A stretch of DNA of 64,000 bases from DATARH01 sp963746885. GTDB lineage: Bacteria; Pseudomonadota; Alphaproteobacteria; ATCC43930; CGMCC-115725. A program made the translations under genes and the position numbers. Positions 1-9,165 of this stretch are shown here, one piece after another; the first letter of the stretch is position 1; each line of letters begins with the position of its first letter. The stretch spans positions 248,001 through 312,000 of the forward strand of contig CAVVDM010000018.1 in the NCBI GenBank assembly GCA_963746885.1, given 5' to 3'. The notes beneath the pieces were generated by a model that worked only from the letters and a program-made list of their open reading frames with translations, was not told the DNA's origin and ran no database searches.

Positions 1-727
1 CGATTTCGGCCGCGGTCGGGGTGAAGACGCGGTTGACGACCGGGATCTGGTTCGGGTGGATGCACATCTTGCCCTGGAAACCGCCGGCCAGGGCGGTGTG
101 CGCCGATGCTTCGAGCCCGTCCTGGTCGGTCAAATCGACCCATACCGTGTCGAGCGGCGCCTCCATGCCGGCCGCCCGCGAGGCGGTTACGATGCTCGCG
201 CGGGCATGCGCAAGCTCCGCCTCGCCCCGGCTCCACACCATGTTGACATCGAGCGTGAAATCGCCGGCCCCGAAGGCAGCGCGCTTGACGCGGGTGCCCG
301 CGCCGAGGATCGCGTCGACCCGGTTGAGGCCGCGCGCGGTCTCGATGATCGGGATCAGGTCGATCCCGCCCGCCGCCAAGGCACGCTCGCGTTCGAGCTG
401 CGACAGGAGCCAATCGACTGTGGCAAGACCCGCCGCGCTCTCGACCTTGGGCAAGATGATCCCGTCGAGTCCGGCACGGGTGATCGCCACCAGATCGCCA
501 TAGCAAAACTCGGTGTCGACGGCGTTAACCCGGACATAGAGCAGCGCACGTCGCGGCTGCGTCAGCGCCGTCGCCACCGCGGCCCGGGTCGCCGGCTTCT
601 CGGCGGTGGCGACCGCGTCTTCGAGGTCGAGGATCACCGCATCGGCGTCGAGCGACAGGGCTTTCTCGACCCGCCGCGCATGGTTTCCCGGCGCGAACAG
701 AAAACTGCGCAATGGCTGAATGGTCAT
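1..727 (-). CDS. HpcH/HpaI aldolase / citrate lyase beta (CitE)-like, 3' end outside window
   Basis: About 242 residues are visible, beginning MTIQPLRSFLFAPGNHARRV; the C-terminus lies beyond the window edge. Family hallmarks are an acidic VILDLEDAV segment after strand 1, LIPIIETARGL, the metal-site region FGAGDFTLDVN, and KMCIHPNQI near the end. Members cleave or form carbon-carbon bonds of CoA esters or related keto acids (citramalyl-CoA, malyl-CoA, citryl-ACP) in the cytoplasm. The substrate cannot be assigned. A second aldolase of the same superfamily lies at 3222-4034, and a CmcJ-like gene precedes this one on the same strand, which suggests a small catabolic group. The start is the only ATG that gives the full first strand. 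Confidence 0.85.
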   Translation of the reverse strand, partial: MTIQPLRSFLFAPGNHARRVEKALSLDADAVILDLEDAVATAEKPATRAAVATALTQPRRALLYVRVNAVDTEFCYGDLVAITRAGLDGIILPKVESAAGLATVDWLLSQLERERALAAGGIDLIPIIETARGLNRVDAILGAGTRVKRAAFGAGDFTLDVNMVWSRGEAELAHARASIVTASRAAGMEAPLDTVWVDLTDQDGLEASAHTALAGGFQGKMCIHPNQIPVVNRVFTPTAAEI

Positions 728-877
728 CCTCCCACAGGATCGGCAAAAACGCCGCGACTGCGACGTTGCCGGCTCGGTTGCGCGCAACCATGCGCCAGGA
801 TCGACCCGCGGCTCAAGCCGGCATTTCTCGGTGATGGCCGGGACAGGCCCGGCCATCACCAAGGGCGGCGTCGGCGC

Positions 878-1711
878 TTACGCCGGGTGGAACACCAGGC
901 TGCGAACCTCGATGCTCTCGCGCGGGAACGCGTCGGACGGCGTCGTCGGATCGGTGAACGCGCTGTGCGGCATGAAGCGGGCGGCGATGTCGGTCTTGGT
1001 ATCGGCGATCTTCAGCAACAGCGCCTCGTCACGCCGCATTTCCGGCACGTAAAACCAGCGATGCGCCGGGTTATGACGCACCGAATAGGTCTCGCCGACG
1101 CGGTCGCGGTATACCAAGTCCGAGGGCACCAGATCGTCCGGCGCGACGGTGCGGGAATCGCACACCGCGAGCGGCGCGTCGCGCAGCGGCCCGCGGGTCG
1201 GCCGCCACAGATTGATCACCTGGACCCGGCCGCGCAGCAATTCCTCGGCCTCCTCGCCGAGCAGGTCGCGCACCCGCTGCGGTGCCGACCGCGCGGTGTG
1301 ATCGACATGCACCCGGGTTGCCGGCTGGCGCGGGCCGCCGCTCGCGCGGTCCTGCAGGCCCGGCACGCGGCGGCGCTGCAAGTGGTCGAAGATGAAGACG
1401 CGGGCGCCGCCGGTCGCCTCGGCGATCACGCGCTCGGCCTCCGGGTAGTAGACCCGGCGAACCTCGTCGTCGTCCCAGAAATCGTGCACCGCGCTGCGCT
1501 GCTCGACCAGCGCGAAGCCCTGCACGTCGAGATCGAGTTCGGCCTCGATCGGGCGCAGGTCGTGGATGCGCATGCGGTGCGCCGCGTGCGCCATGTTCGA
1601 GCGCGGCTCGCCGGGCAGCGGCTCATAGGCGTAGTAGCGCGGGCGCTCGGCCATCGTTCCGAGATAATTCAACTCGGCTTCGACATAGGGCAGTCGATCG
1701 GCGTTGGTCAT
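878..1711 (-). CDS. CmcJ/NvfI-family oxidoreductase
   Basis: This is a 277-residue protein starting MTNADRLPYVEAELNYLG. The ATG at 1711 follows a good GGAGGA ribosome site; an in-frame extension to 2113 has no such site and covers the DUF1127 gene. Features of the CmcJ/NvfI group are VQVINLWRP in the middle and a C-terminal RWFYVPEMRRDEALLLK segment followed by MPHSAFTDP, with several conserved His residues that fit an Fe(II)/2-oxoglutarate-type fold. Known relatives act as hydroxylases or desaturases on diverse small molecules. The gene lies 150 bp upstream of the CitE-like gene on the same strand. The substrate is unknown. Confidence 0.75.
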   Translation of the reverse strand: MTNADRLPYVEAELNYLGTMAERPRYYAYEPLPGEPRSNMAHAAHRMRIHDLRPIEAELDLDVQGFALVEQRSAVHDFWDDDEVRRVYYPEAERVIAEATGGARVFIFDHLQRRRVPGLQDRASGGPRQPATRVHVDHTARSAPQRVRDLLGEEAEELLRGRVQVINLWRPTRGPLRDAPLAVCDSRTVAPDDLVPSDLVYRDRVGETYSVRHNPAHRWFYVPEMRRDEALLLKIADTKTDIAARFMPHSAFTDPTTPSDAFPRESIEVRSLVFHPA

Positions 1712-1931
1712 CGGTGATCCTCCGGGGAGAAGGCGGGCAAAAGCTGGGCCGCTCATAACGGCGGGAAACGGTAGAACTCGGGTGACAAGTCGCGTTGCGG
1801 CAATGTTATCCGGTCTGCCGTGGCATAGGCGATCGCGTAAAGCAATTTCAGCAATCGCTTCCCGACGCCAATCGGCTGATGTGACGGGTGCACCACCGGC
1901 ACCGCGCCGGCGTGTTCGAGGATCGGTTCCA

Positions 1932-2168
1932 TTATTTCCGCCAGAACGGCTTGTTGGCCAGAAACTCGGCGTCGCTGCGGGTGAGCCCGATATCGGCGAG
2001 GGTGCGCTCGTCGAGCCCTGCCAACTGGCGCCGGCCGAGGCTGCGGCGGCGCCATTCGCGCACGGTCGCGAGTACCGCCTGCGTCGCGTCGTCCAGCGCA
2101 TCGAGCGCGACACGTCGGCCAGGCGCGGCAGAGCGCTCGCGGCAGGGCTGCAGAGGGATTGCTGTCAT
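1932..2168 (-). CDS. DUF1127 (YjiS-like) small protein
   Basis: This is a 78-residue basic protein. Its C-terminal half (REWRRRSLGRRQLAGLDERTL, then ADIGLTRSD) is the classic DUF1127 motif, common in Alphaproteobacteria and linked in some species to RNA and phosphate or C1 regulation. The start at 2168 is chosen because AGGAGAG precedes it; an upstream GTG/TTG start would lengthen the N-terminus without support. It is divergent from the LysR gene at 2299, with about 130 bp between them that must hold both promoters. Confidence 0.8.
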   Translation of the reverse strand: MTAIPLQPCRERSAAPGRRVALDALDDATQAVLATVREWRRRSLGRRQLAGLDERTLADIGLTRSDAEFLANKPFWRK

Positions 2169-2298
2169 ATGAGCTCTCCTAAAACTCCCGGCGGGTGAAA
2201 CGAATGTGCCGGGAAGCATGTTGCCGTGAAATTGTGCCTTGTGGCATCATTCGACAAACGAGACTTTCTCAGCGTCGAGTTTAGGAAATCTCATCCGA

Positions 2299-3210
2299 AT
2301 GAATGGACACCTGCCGCCCCTGAGCGCGCTACGCGCGTTCGAAGCCGCCGCCCGGTTGAGGAGCTTCAGCAAGGCGGCCGACGAACTCAGCGTCACGCCT
2401 GCCGCGATCAGCCATCAGATCCACGCCCTCGAAGCAGATCTAGGGGTCAGCCTGTTTCACCGGCATAACCGGGCGGTCGAGCTGACCGGCTCGGCCCGGC
2501 TGCTGCTGCCGGGATTGTCGGAGGCGTTTGCCGGCATCCAGGCGTCGGTGCGGCGGCTGCGCTCGCACAACGACACCGGCACGCTGACCGTCACCGCCTC
2601 GCCCTCGCTCGCCGCCAAGTGGCTAGTGCTGCGGCTGCATCGGTTTCAGGCGCAATGCCGCGACATCGACGTGCGGATCTCGACCAGCGACGAGGTGGTC
2701 GATTTGACCCGCGGCGATTTCGACCTGGCGATCCGCTATGGCACCGGGCGCTATCCCGGGCTCGACGTCGAGCTGCTGTTGCGCAACGAGGTGTTCCCGG
2801 CGTGCAGCCCGCGCCTGCTCGACGCCGGGCCGTCGCTGCGCACGCCCGCCGACCTGCGGCACCATGCGCTGATCCACGACCAGGCGGTCGACCGCGATCC
2901 GCTGGTGCCGACCTGGGCGATGTGGCTCAAGGCGGCCGGCGTCGGCGGCGCCGCGATGGCGCCGGGGCTGACCTTCAGCATCGGCTACATGGCGATGGAC
3001 GCCGCGATCGCCGGCCACGGCGTGGTGCTCGCCTACAGCACGATCGCCGCCGCCGATCTCGCGGCCGGCCGCCTCGTGCGGCTGTTCTCGTTGGCGCTGC
3101 CGGACCTCTTCGCCTATTACATTGTCACCGCGCCGGGCGCGCTCGAAAGGCCCAAGGTCCGGGCGTTCCGCGACTGGCTGCGGCAGGAAGCCGATGCGAC
3201 ACCGACCTGA
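2299..3210 (+). CDS. LysR-family transcriptional regulator (GcvA-like)
   Basis: This 303-residue protein has an N-terminal winged HTH (residues about 5-64, with LRAFEAAARLRSFSKAADEL and VTPAAISHQI) followed by a type 2 periplasmic-binding-like effector domain. The pattern LTGSARLLLPGL and the DVRISTSDEVVDLTRGDFDL segment resemble GcvA-type regulators. The ATG at 2299 places the HTH at the usual distance from the N-terminus; the upstream TTG at 2239 adds 20 unsupported residues. The downstream aldolase gene starts only 11 bp after the stop, so the two are probably co-transcribed and the regulator may control aldolase expression. Confidence 0.9.
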   Translation: MNGHLPPLSALRAFEAAARLRSFSKAADELSVTPAAISHQIHALEADLGVSLFHRHNRAVELTGSARLLLPGLSEAFAGIQASVRRLRSHNDTGTLTVTASPSLAAKWLVLRLHRFQAQCRDIDVRISTSDEVVDLTRGDFDLAIRYGTGRYPGLDVELLLRNEVFPACSPRLLDAGPSLRTPADLRHHALIHDQAVDRDPLVPTWAMWLKAAGVGGAAMAPGLTFSIGYMAMDAAIAGHGVVLAYSTIAAADLAAGRLVRLFSLALPDLFAYYIVTAPGALERPKVRAFRDWLRQEADATPT

Positions 3211-3221
3211 GGGAGACCGCG

Positions 3222-4034
3222 ATGCCCGCCCCAGTCTCGAGTAAAGCTGTCCGTAATGTCGCCCGCGAAAAGCTCGAAGCAGGCCGGCTGGCGCTCGGCG
3301 TCGGCATCCGCCTGACGCGCAGCGTCGAGATCGCCAAGGCGATGGCGACGGCCGGGTTCGACTGGCTGTTCCTCGACATGGAGCACGGCGTCATGTCGCT
3401 CGAAGCGTGCGCCCAGATCGCGACCGCCGCCCTCGACGCCGGCATCGCGCCGATCGCGCGGGTGCCCAACGGCGCCTATTCGATCGCGACGCGGGCGCTC
3501 GACAACGGCACGCTCGGCATCGTCATGCCGCATGTCGACAGCGCGGCCGAGGCGCGCGAGGTGGTGAACCGGCTCAAATACCCGCCGACCGGGCATCGCT
3601 CGATGGGCGGGATCGGGCCGCATTACGGGCTGCGCACCGCCAGCACCGGCGAGGCGGCCGCGGCGCTCAACGCCGCCAACCTGACGGTGGTGATGCTGGA
3701 GACCCCGACTGCGATCGCCAATGCCGAGGAGATCGCCGCGGTGCCGGGGGTCGACGTGCTGCTGATCGGCACCAACGATTTGTGCGCCGAGATGGGCATT
3801 CCGGGCGATTTCGGCAATGAGCGCGTCGCGGCGGCCTATCGCGCGATGATCGCGGCCTGCAAGAAGCACGGCAAGTTTCCCGGCATGGCCGGCATCTATA
3901 ACGAGGCGATCATGCCGCGTTACATCGAGATGGGGGCACGCTTCATCCTGGCCGGCCAGGATGCTCAGTTCCTGATGGCCGGCGCGGTGCAGCGCACCGG
4001 CTTCATGCGCAAGACCTTCGCCGGGCCGCGCTGA
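3222..4034 (+). CDS. HpcH/HpaI aldolase (2-keto-3-deoxy acid aldolase type)
   Basis: This 270-residue class II aldolase has the standard motifs FDWLFLDMEHGVMS (metal ligand Glu), IARVPNGAY (substrate Arg), GIVMPHVDSAAEA, the HRSMGG loop and VVMLETPTAIANAEEI (second Glu ligand). Family members cleave 4-hydroxy-2-keto acids to pyruvate plus an aldehyde, using a divalent metal, in the cytoplasm. The ATG at 3222 follows GGGAGACC. The frame remains open far upstream only as a shadow of the LysR gene. Its place directly behind the LysR gene points to co-regulation. The true aldehyde partner is not inferable. Confidence 0.9.
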   Translation: MPAPVSSKAVRNVAREKLEAGRLALGVGIRLTRSVEIAKAMATAGFDWLFLDMEHGVMSLEACAQIATAALDAGIAPIARVPNGAYSIATRALDNGTLGIVMPHVDSAAEAREVVNRLKYPPTGHRSMGGIGPHYGLRTASTGEAAAALNAANLTVVMLETPTAIANAEEIAAVPGVDVLLIGTNDLCAEMGIPGDFGNERVAAAYRAMIAACKKHGKFPGMAGIYNEAIMPRYIEMGARFILAGQDAQFLMAGAVQRTGFMRKTFAGPR

Positions 4035-4098
4035 GCGCGGCGATCCGCGCCTTGGCAGCGTCGCCGATCTATTCCCTGTCATTACAACAGAGTCGTCT

Positions 4099-4512
4099 AT
4101 GAAATCCTTCAAGTTGGCCGGTGTCGGCGCCGGCGTGCTGATCCTCACGTTGGTGTCCTGCACCAATCCCTACGATCCCGGCCAGCGCGCGGTCGGTGGC
4201 GGCCTGATCGGAGCCGGGGCCGGGGCGGCGCTGGGCGCAGCGGTCGGCGGCGGCAGGGGCGCGGCCACCGGGGCGTTGATCGGTGGCGCAGTCGGCGCGA
4301 TTACCGGTGCGGCAACGACCCCGCCCCCGCCCCCGCCACCTGGTGCGATGGGCTATCCGCCGCCGCCGCCCGGGGCGATGGGCTATCCACCGCCGCCCCC
4401 GCCGCCCGCCCGAGTTGCGTACCGCCACTGCGCGCCCGGCTGGCATTTTGTGCGTGGGCATCACGATCGCTGGGGCCGTTGGATCCGGCCGCATTGCGCC
4501 CGCAACTATTGA
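4099..4512 (+). CDS. Glycine-zipper lipoprotein with Pro-rich linker
   Basis: This 137-residue secreted protein has a lipoprotein signal with LTLVSC as lipobox (Cys about residue 21). A glycine-zipper block of GAGAGAALGAAVGGG type follows (residues about 35-73), similar to the OmpA-associated Gly-zipper of SlyB/YMGG proteins. A Pro-rich linker with two copies of the unit PPPPPGAMGY comes next. The C-terminal domain has HCAPGWHFVRGHHDRWGRW and a closing HCARNY. Zipper segments insert into or oligomerise in membranes. It is monocistronic. Role unknown; envelope stability is a family-level guess. Confidence 0.8.
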   Translation: MKSFKLAGVGAGVLILTLVSCTNPYDPGQRAVGGGLIGAGAGAALGAAVGGGRGAATGALIGGAVGAITGAATTPPPPPPPGAMGYPPPPPGAMGYPPPPPPPARVAYRHCAPGWHFVRGHHDRWGRWIRPHCARNY

Positions 4513-4575
4513 GCCGGCCGGTCCCACCGATAGCCGCGCCGCCGGACCGCCGCTCTGGCGGGACCGGCGCGGCGA

Positions 4576-5126
4576 TCAATGCGCGAAGCCAAAACGCGAT
4601 TGTGCGTTACGGTGGAGGATCTTGTCGCGATCGGCCGGCGGCAGGCCGAGACGTTCGATATAGGCGAAGGTCTCCTTGTATGCTCCCCAATCCCGCAACA
4701 CCGGATAATCGCCGCCCGTCACCAGGTGGTCGGCGCCGAATGGCCGACGCAGCCGAGCTGATCGAAGCCGTGCTCCATCTCCTTCAGCGCCGCGTCGATG
4801 TGCGGTAAGGGCAGCATCACGTAGGAGGCGATGCGATCGGGATAGCGCTGGGCCAAATCGGCATAGCCGTCGTTGAGAAGCTGCGCGGCGCGCACACCAT
4901 CGGCTTCGTCCGGCAGGTAGGTTGGCCGATGCGGCGACAACACCTGCTTCTCGACCCCGGCGGCGTCCATCAGCTCGAGCCGGCCGGTGATGTCGGCGAT
5001 CGAGTCCGAAACCGGGTGCTTGGCGATGCCGGTCTTGACCGGCGCCCCGACGCGCGGCCCGAACCGGTCGCCCATGAAGTCGCTGAAGGCTTGCGGGATG
5101 TAATGAGCGTAAACATCGCAGATCAT
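4576..5126 (-). pseudogene. Amidohydrolase (ACMSD-like) remnant with internal deletion and frameshift
   Basis: The N-terminal part (MICDVYAHYIPQAFSDFMGD from 5126) reads normally through IASYVMLPLPHIDAALKE to about 4735. The reading then jumps frame directly into a typical amidohydrolase C-terminus, LVTGGDYPVLRDW through ADRDKILHRNAQ. The middle of the barrel, about 110-130 residues carrying most metal ligands in homologues of roughly 300-330 residues, is missing. An internal deletion plus frameshift is the simplest reading, so the protein is almost certainly inactive. Intact relatives are metal-dependent hydrolases or decarboxylases of the 2-amino-3-carboxymuconate semialdehyde decarboxylase group. 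Confidence 0.8.
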
Positions 5127-5166
5127 CGTGCGTGTCCCCGCTAGGTTGTCTGCGTTGCGGAATGGC

Positions 5167-5211
5167 GCCCGCAAAAAGGCCGCGGCCTAGCGACGCGGCC
5201 TTTTTGCGGGC
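5167..5211. terminator. Perfect 17-bp inverted repeat, bidirectional Rho-independent terminator shape
   Basis: Arms 5167-5183 and 5195-5211 are exact reverse complements (17/17) around an 11-nt loop. The GC-rich inner stem is flanked by A5 on the left and T5 on the right, so it looks like an intrinsic terminator on both strands. It lies upstream of the starts of both neighbours (minus-strand remnant at 5126, plus-strand permease at 5461), where no gene ends. It may have been left by a lost gene or may insulate the polysaccharide cluster. Confidence 0.7.
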
Positions 5212-5460
5212 GAAGTCCTTGCCCGGCAGATTAGACATCCTACGTTCCGGCGGCGAGACAGGATTAGCGATGTTGGCAAGAAATCGGCAGGCCCCCCTGC
5301 CGGCGCGATGCCCGCCGCGGCCCCCGATGCGACGGCACCTTGTACGAAAGCGGCTTCAGGCTAGTATTGCTGGCGACGCGGCGGCCCGGAGCCGGGATAT
5401 TGCGTGCCGGCGGGTGCTGATTTCGGCGGGTCGCGCGGTAGAGGGAAGACGGGGATAGCG

Positions 5461-6243
5461 ATGCTGCGGCAAGGCTGGGCGGTCCAACGGCGCGTCTTGG
5501 GCGCTATTATGATGCGCGAGATTCAAACGCGCTGGGGGCGCCGCAATCTGGGATTTGCTTGGCTGTTCGCAGAGCCCCTGGTCTTTGCATTCCCGGTAAT
5601 CGTCATGTGGTCGTTTATTCGTTCGCCGTTCGACAATGGCATCCCTTTGATACCGCTGATCTGGAGTGGCTATTTGCCGCTTCTGGTATTTCGCCATGTC
5701 ACCGGCCATGCGCTTTATGCTGTGCGCAATAATGGGGCCCTGTTATCTCATCGCCTGATAACTCCTCTCGACATTGTCATCGGAAAATGTGGTCTGGAAG
5801 CGATCGGCAACCTTGCTGCGGTGTTCTCGTCTTATTTTATATTATATTTTCTGGGATTTCTGGACTGGCCAGTTAATTGGCCGTTGTTCTTGGCCGGTAA
5901 TTTGTACATGACGTGGTGGGCCATATCGATCTCCTTGATTGTCGCAGCGCTGAGCGAGCGCACCGATATCGTCGAGCACGTTTGGCAGGTCATCTCCTAT
6001 ATGTATCTGCCGGTTTCGGGGTTTTTCTTCCTGGCCGAATGGCTGCCGACGCCGCTGCGCAATTTTGCCTTGATCGTGATGCCTTCGATCCACGGCTATG
6101 AAATGATCCGGAGCGGCATGCTGGGAAGTCGCATCACGGCGTATTATGATATTTCCTACTTTACTTATATCCTGGTCGCGCTGACCGTGATCGGCTTGTG
6201 GCTGCTGCACAACGTTCGCCACCACCTCGAATTCGTCGAATGA
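5461..6243 (+). CDS. ABC-2 type polysaccharide/polyol-phosphate export permease (KpsM/Wzm-like)
   Basis: This 260-residue integral membrane protein has about six hydrophobic segments. The N-terminal cytoplasmic signature LGAIMMREIQTRWGRRNLGF, followed by AWLFAEPLVF, is typical of KpsM/BexB/CtrC permeases of capsule exporters. MPSIHGYEMIRSGMLG near the C-terminus is also characteristic of this group. The ATG at 5461 is used; the longer frame from 5404 has no ribosome site. The stop overlaps the start of the TPR-glycosyltransferase (ATGA at 6240-6243), showing translational coupling. No KpsT/Wzt-type ATPase lies nearby, although this permease needs one to work. Confidence 0.88.
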   Translation: MLRQGWAVQRRVLGAIMMREIQTRWGRRNLGFAWLFAEPLVFAFPVIVMWSFIRSPFDNGIPLIPLIWSGYLPLLVFRHVTGHALYAVRNNGALLSHRLITPLDIVIGKCGLEAIGNLAAVFSSYFILYFLGFLDWPVNWPLFLAGNLYMTWWAISISLIVAALSERTDIVEHVWQVISYMYLPVSGFFFLAEWLPTPLRNFALIVMPSIHGYEMIRSGMLGSRITAYYDISYFTYILVALTVIGLWLLHNVRHHLEFVE

Positions 6244-9107
6244 TCGACATCCCCGGCGTGCTCGGCACCCAAGAGAGCGCGCCCGCGTCAAGCTTGTCTC
6301 GCGCTGGCGGGAACGATCCGGGCGGTTCGCAATTCACCTGGGCAGCCGATCGCGCCGCCTCGCCGCTGGCGCGCGCATTGGCGCGGTGGCGACGCCGCGC
6401 GGCGCACCGCTTGGTTCATAAGGCGGACCGGGCGCGCGACCAGGGTGACTGTGCCCGGGCGGCATCGCTTTATCGTCGCGCGCTGGCCCTTGCCCCCGGG
6501 CGCTCCGATATCCGGGTGCAGCTCGCTCACATGCTCAAGGAGCTGACGCGGTTCGGCGAGGCGGAAGCAGCCTACCGCCAGGCGTTGACGCAATCGCCCG
6601 AGGACGGCGACATCCATTTGCAGCTGGGGCATTTATTAAAGCTGCTCGGCCGCACCGGGGATGCGACCGCAGCTTATTTCGCGGCCCACCGGCTGCTGCA
6701 TAGCAGCGAGGTCGCGGCGGTTGAGTTGCGGGCGCTCGGCGCGCTGCCGCCGGCCATCGACCCCGGCCGGGCGGGGATTGTCGCCGCCGAAGAGCACATC
6801 GCCGAGGGCAACCGCCTGCGCGACGCCGGACGCTGCGCCGAAGCGGCAGCAGCCTATGGGTGCGCGCTCGGCCTGATGCCCACGCGCACCGACATCTGCA
6901 TTCAATACGGCAACATGCTCAAGGATTCTGGCCGCCTGGCCGACGCCGAACAGGCCTACCGCACGGCACTGGCGCAAGCCCCGGAGAATGCCGAAAGTCA
7001 CCTCCAGCTCGGCCATCTGTTCAAGCTGCAGGGGAGGCGCGCCGAGGCGTTGGCGGCCTATCGCCGCGCGACCGAGATGCAGCCCTCGCTGCAGGCAGCC
7101 TGGGCCGAGCTGTTTTACGCCGGCTGTCCGCAAGCCCAGCAGCAATACTTCGAAATGCAGGCCGCGCGGGGCAGCATCGAGACGCTGACTGCGATGACCG
7201 AGGAGGTGGCGCGGCTGCAGAACGCGGTCGCCCGACTTGCGGCGACGCTGCCCGACATCTGCGCGCAAATGGCCCTTCCGATCGCCGCTTACGACCGGTT
7301 CCGCCGCGTCTATGACGTTCCCGCGCCGCCGCCGGCCGCGATTGAGCGCCGCTTTGGGATCGTTATGGCGGTCGGCGGGGCGAAGCTGGCGACACTCTAC
7401 GCGCAGATTGCGACGCTGACCGCCCAGACCTATCGAAACTGGCGGCTGTGCGTCGTCGGATCCGATGCTGACCACCGCCGGATGGTCGAGCGTGCCGCCG
7501 CAAGCGACCCGCGCATCCGCTGGATGGAGGCCGCGGCGGATGAGCCGCCGGCCGCCGCCGAACGGCGTGTCGCCCGGGATTTTGTGGTCGATTGGTTGAT
7601 CCTGCCGGCGAGCGGTGCGCAGCTCGATCGTCAGGCTCTCGCGTGGTGCGCGGCTTCTATCGGCCTCGGCACGGCAGCGGCCTTCGTCACCGACGAGGAA
7701 GCGGTGGTTGCCGTTGCCGACGGCCCGCAGCGGTCGTCGCCGCAATTGCGCCAAGTCGTCGACTACGACACGCTCCTTGAGGCCAATCCGTTTGGCGAGA
7801 CGGTCATTGTCGAGCGCGCCGCCTATGCCGAGGTCGCCGACGCGCTGATTGCCGGATCGTTCAGCGCCGCGCGCAGTTCGCTGCTCTTAAGCCTGGCGTC
7901 TCGCGGAACTGTCGGTCACATCCCGCTGCCGCTCGTCCGCGTCGATCCCACCGATGCAGACGGCGAGCGGCAGCGCACGGGGGCTGCCGAGCGGGCCGCC
8001 GCTCACGAACTGGCGGTGCGCGCCCATCTCGCCGGCGAGGGTGCCGGCGGCCGGACGGCTATCGGGCCGATCGAGGACACCGCCATGCCGCTGCCGATCG
8101 TGTGGCAGCCGAACCGCCCGCAGCAGATCGTGCAGGTGATCATCCCGACGCGTGACAATGGCGGCGACCTGCGTGACTTCGTTGCGAGCCTGCGCCGGCA
8201 CGCCGCGGTTCCGGGCGCGCTGCGCGTCCTGATTGTCGCCAACGGCAGTTGCCAGCCCGAAACGGCGCGCATCCTGGCCGAGCTCAATGTCGAAAGCTGG
8301 ATCGAAATCGCCCATATCGACGAGCCGTTCAACTGGTCGCGGCTCAACAATCGCGCGGTCGCGCTGACCGAGGCGGCGCTGCTGGTCTTTGCCAATGACG
8401 ACATGCTGATGCTCAGTGACGGCTGGGATCGGCAATTGCGCGGCCTGCTCGAACGCCCGGAGATCGGCGCCGTCGGCGCGCGCCTCGTCTATCCCGACGA
8501 CAGCCTGCAGCATGCCGGCATCCTGCTGGGCTGGCCGGATATCGATGTCCATGACGGGCGACATGAACCCACCAGCAGCCCCGGTCCGGGCCGCCGTTGG
8601 CATGTCAGCCGCGCCGTCAGCGCCGTAACGGGCGCCTTTGTCGCGATGCGGCGTGAGGCGTTCGAGGCGAGCGGGGGGTTCGATGAGGCCGGGCTTCCGG
8701 TCGCTTATGGCGATATCGATCTCGCGCTGAAACTGCGGGCGCGCGGGCTCAAGATTTTGTGGACCCCGAGCCTCACCCTGCGTCATTTCGAATCGAAAAG
8801 CCGTGGACTGGATCATCTCGATCGCGAAAAGCGGGTGCGCAACGCCGCCGAGCGGCAGGTGTTGGAAGAGCGTTGGGGCACGGCGCTGGAAGCGGACCCG
8901 AGCGTCAATCCGGCTTGGCACGCGGCGACGCTGCCGTTCCGACTGATATCGGCGCCGCCGCAGGCGCGGCTATGGCGCCATATTCGCACCTGCGCGGCGG
9001 CCGACCCCTGGCTTCCTGAGTACGGGCCGCAACGGGGTGGAACGCCGATCGGGGAGGCCGGCGGGCCGCAACCTCTCGACCTTTACCCGCTCGAGTTCGG
9101 GCGCTAA
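6240..9107 (+). CDS. TPR protein with C-terminal GT2 glycosyltransferase
   Basis: This protein has 955 residues. Residues about 50-330 hold two blocks of TPR repeats; a unit such as AEQAYRTALAQAPENAESHL recurs with the phrase LQLGHLxKLxGR. Residues about 380-560 resemble a degenerate first GT2-like fold. Residues about 628-900 form a clear family 2 glycosyltransferase: QVIIPTRDNGGDLRDFV, the DxD-equivalent VFANDDMLML, TGAFVAMRREAFEASGGFDE and VAYGDIDLALKLRARG. It overlaps the permease by 4 bp. It probably adds sugars to the polysaccharide exported by that permease. TPR units of the same style recur in the genes at 10759 and 11368, indicating a shared module. Confidence 0.87.
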   Translation: MIDIPGVLGTQESAPASSLSRAGGNDPGGSQFTWAADRAASPLARALARWRRRAAHRLVHKADRARDQGDCARAASLYRRALALAPGRSDIRVQLAHMLKELTRFGEAEAAYRQALTQSPEDGDIHLQLGHLLKLLGRTGDATAAYFAAHRLLHSSEVAAVELRALGALPPAIDPGRAGIVAAEEHIAEGNRLRDAGRCAEAAAAYGCALGLMPTRTDICIQYGNMLKDSGRLADAEQAYRTALAQAPENAESHLQLGHLFKLQGRRAEALAAYRRATEMQPSLQAAWAELFYAGCPQAQQQYFEMQAARGSIETLTAMTEEVARLQNAVARLAATLPDICAQMALPIAAYDRFRRVYDVPAPPPAAIERRFGIVMAVGGAKLATLYAQIATLTAQTYRNWRLCVVGSDADHRRMVERAAASDPRIRWMEAAADEPPAAAERRVARDFVVDWLILPASGAQLDRQALAWCAASIGLGTAAAFVTDEEAVVAVADGPQRSSPQLRQVVDYDTLLEANPFGETVIVERAAYAEVADALIAGSFSAARSSLLLSLASRGTVGHIPLPLVRVDPTDADGERQRTGAAERAAAHELAVRAHLAGEGAGGRTAIGPIEDTAMPLPIVWQPNRPQQIVQVIIPTRDNGGDLRDFVASLRRHAAVPGALRVLIVANGSCQPETARILAELNVESWIEIAHIDEPFNWSRLNNRAVALTEAALLVFANDDMLMLSDGWDRQLRGLLERPEIGAVGARLVYPDDSLQHAGILLGWPDIDVHDGRHEPTSSPGPGRRWHVSRAVSAVTGAFVAMRREAFEASGGFDEAGLPVAYGDIDLALKLRARGLKILWTPSLTLRHFESKSRGLDHLDREKRVRNAAERQVLEERWGTALEADPSVNPAWHAATLPFRLISAPPQARLWRHIRTCAAADPWLPEYGPQRGGTPIGEAGGPQPLDLYPLEFGR

Positions 9108-9165
9108 AAAGGGTTCTACATACGCCGGCCGACGCGACCGGAGGCTATAAGGCAGAAGAGCGGCG

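Noticed and set aside
56..1717. A 553-codon plus-strand frame over the CitE-like and CmcJ genes
   Set aside because: It is antisense to two genes with clear family motifs and good start sites; its translation is Arg/Asp/His-rich and shows no domain, as expected for GC-rich antisense frames.
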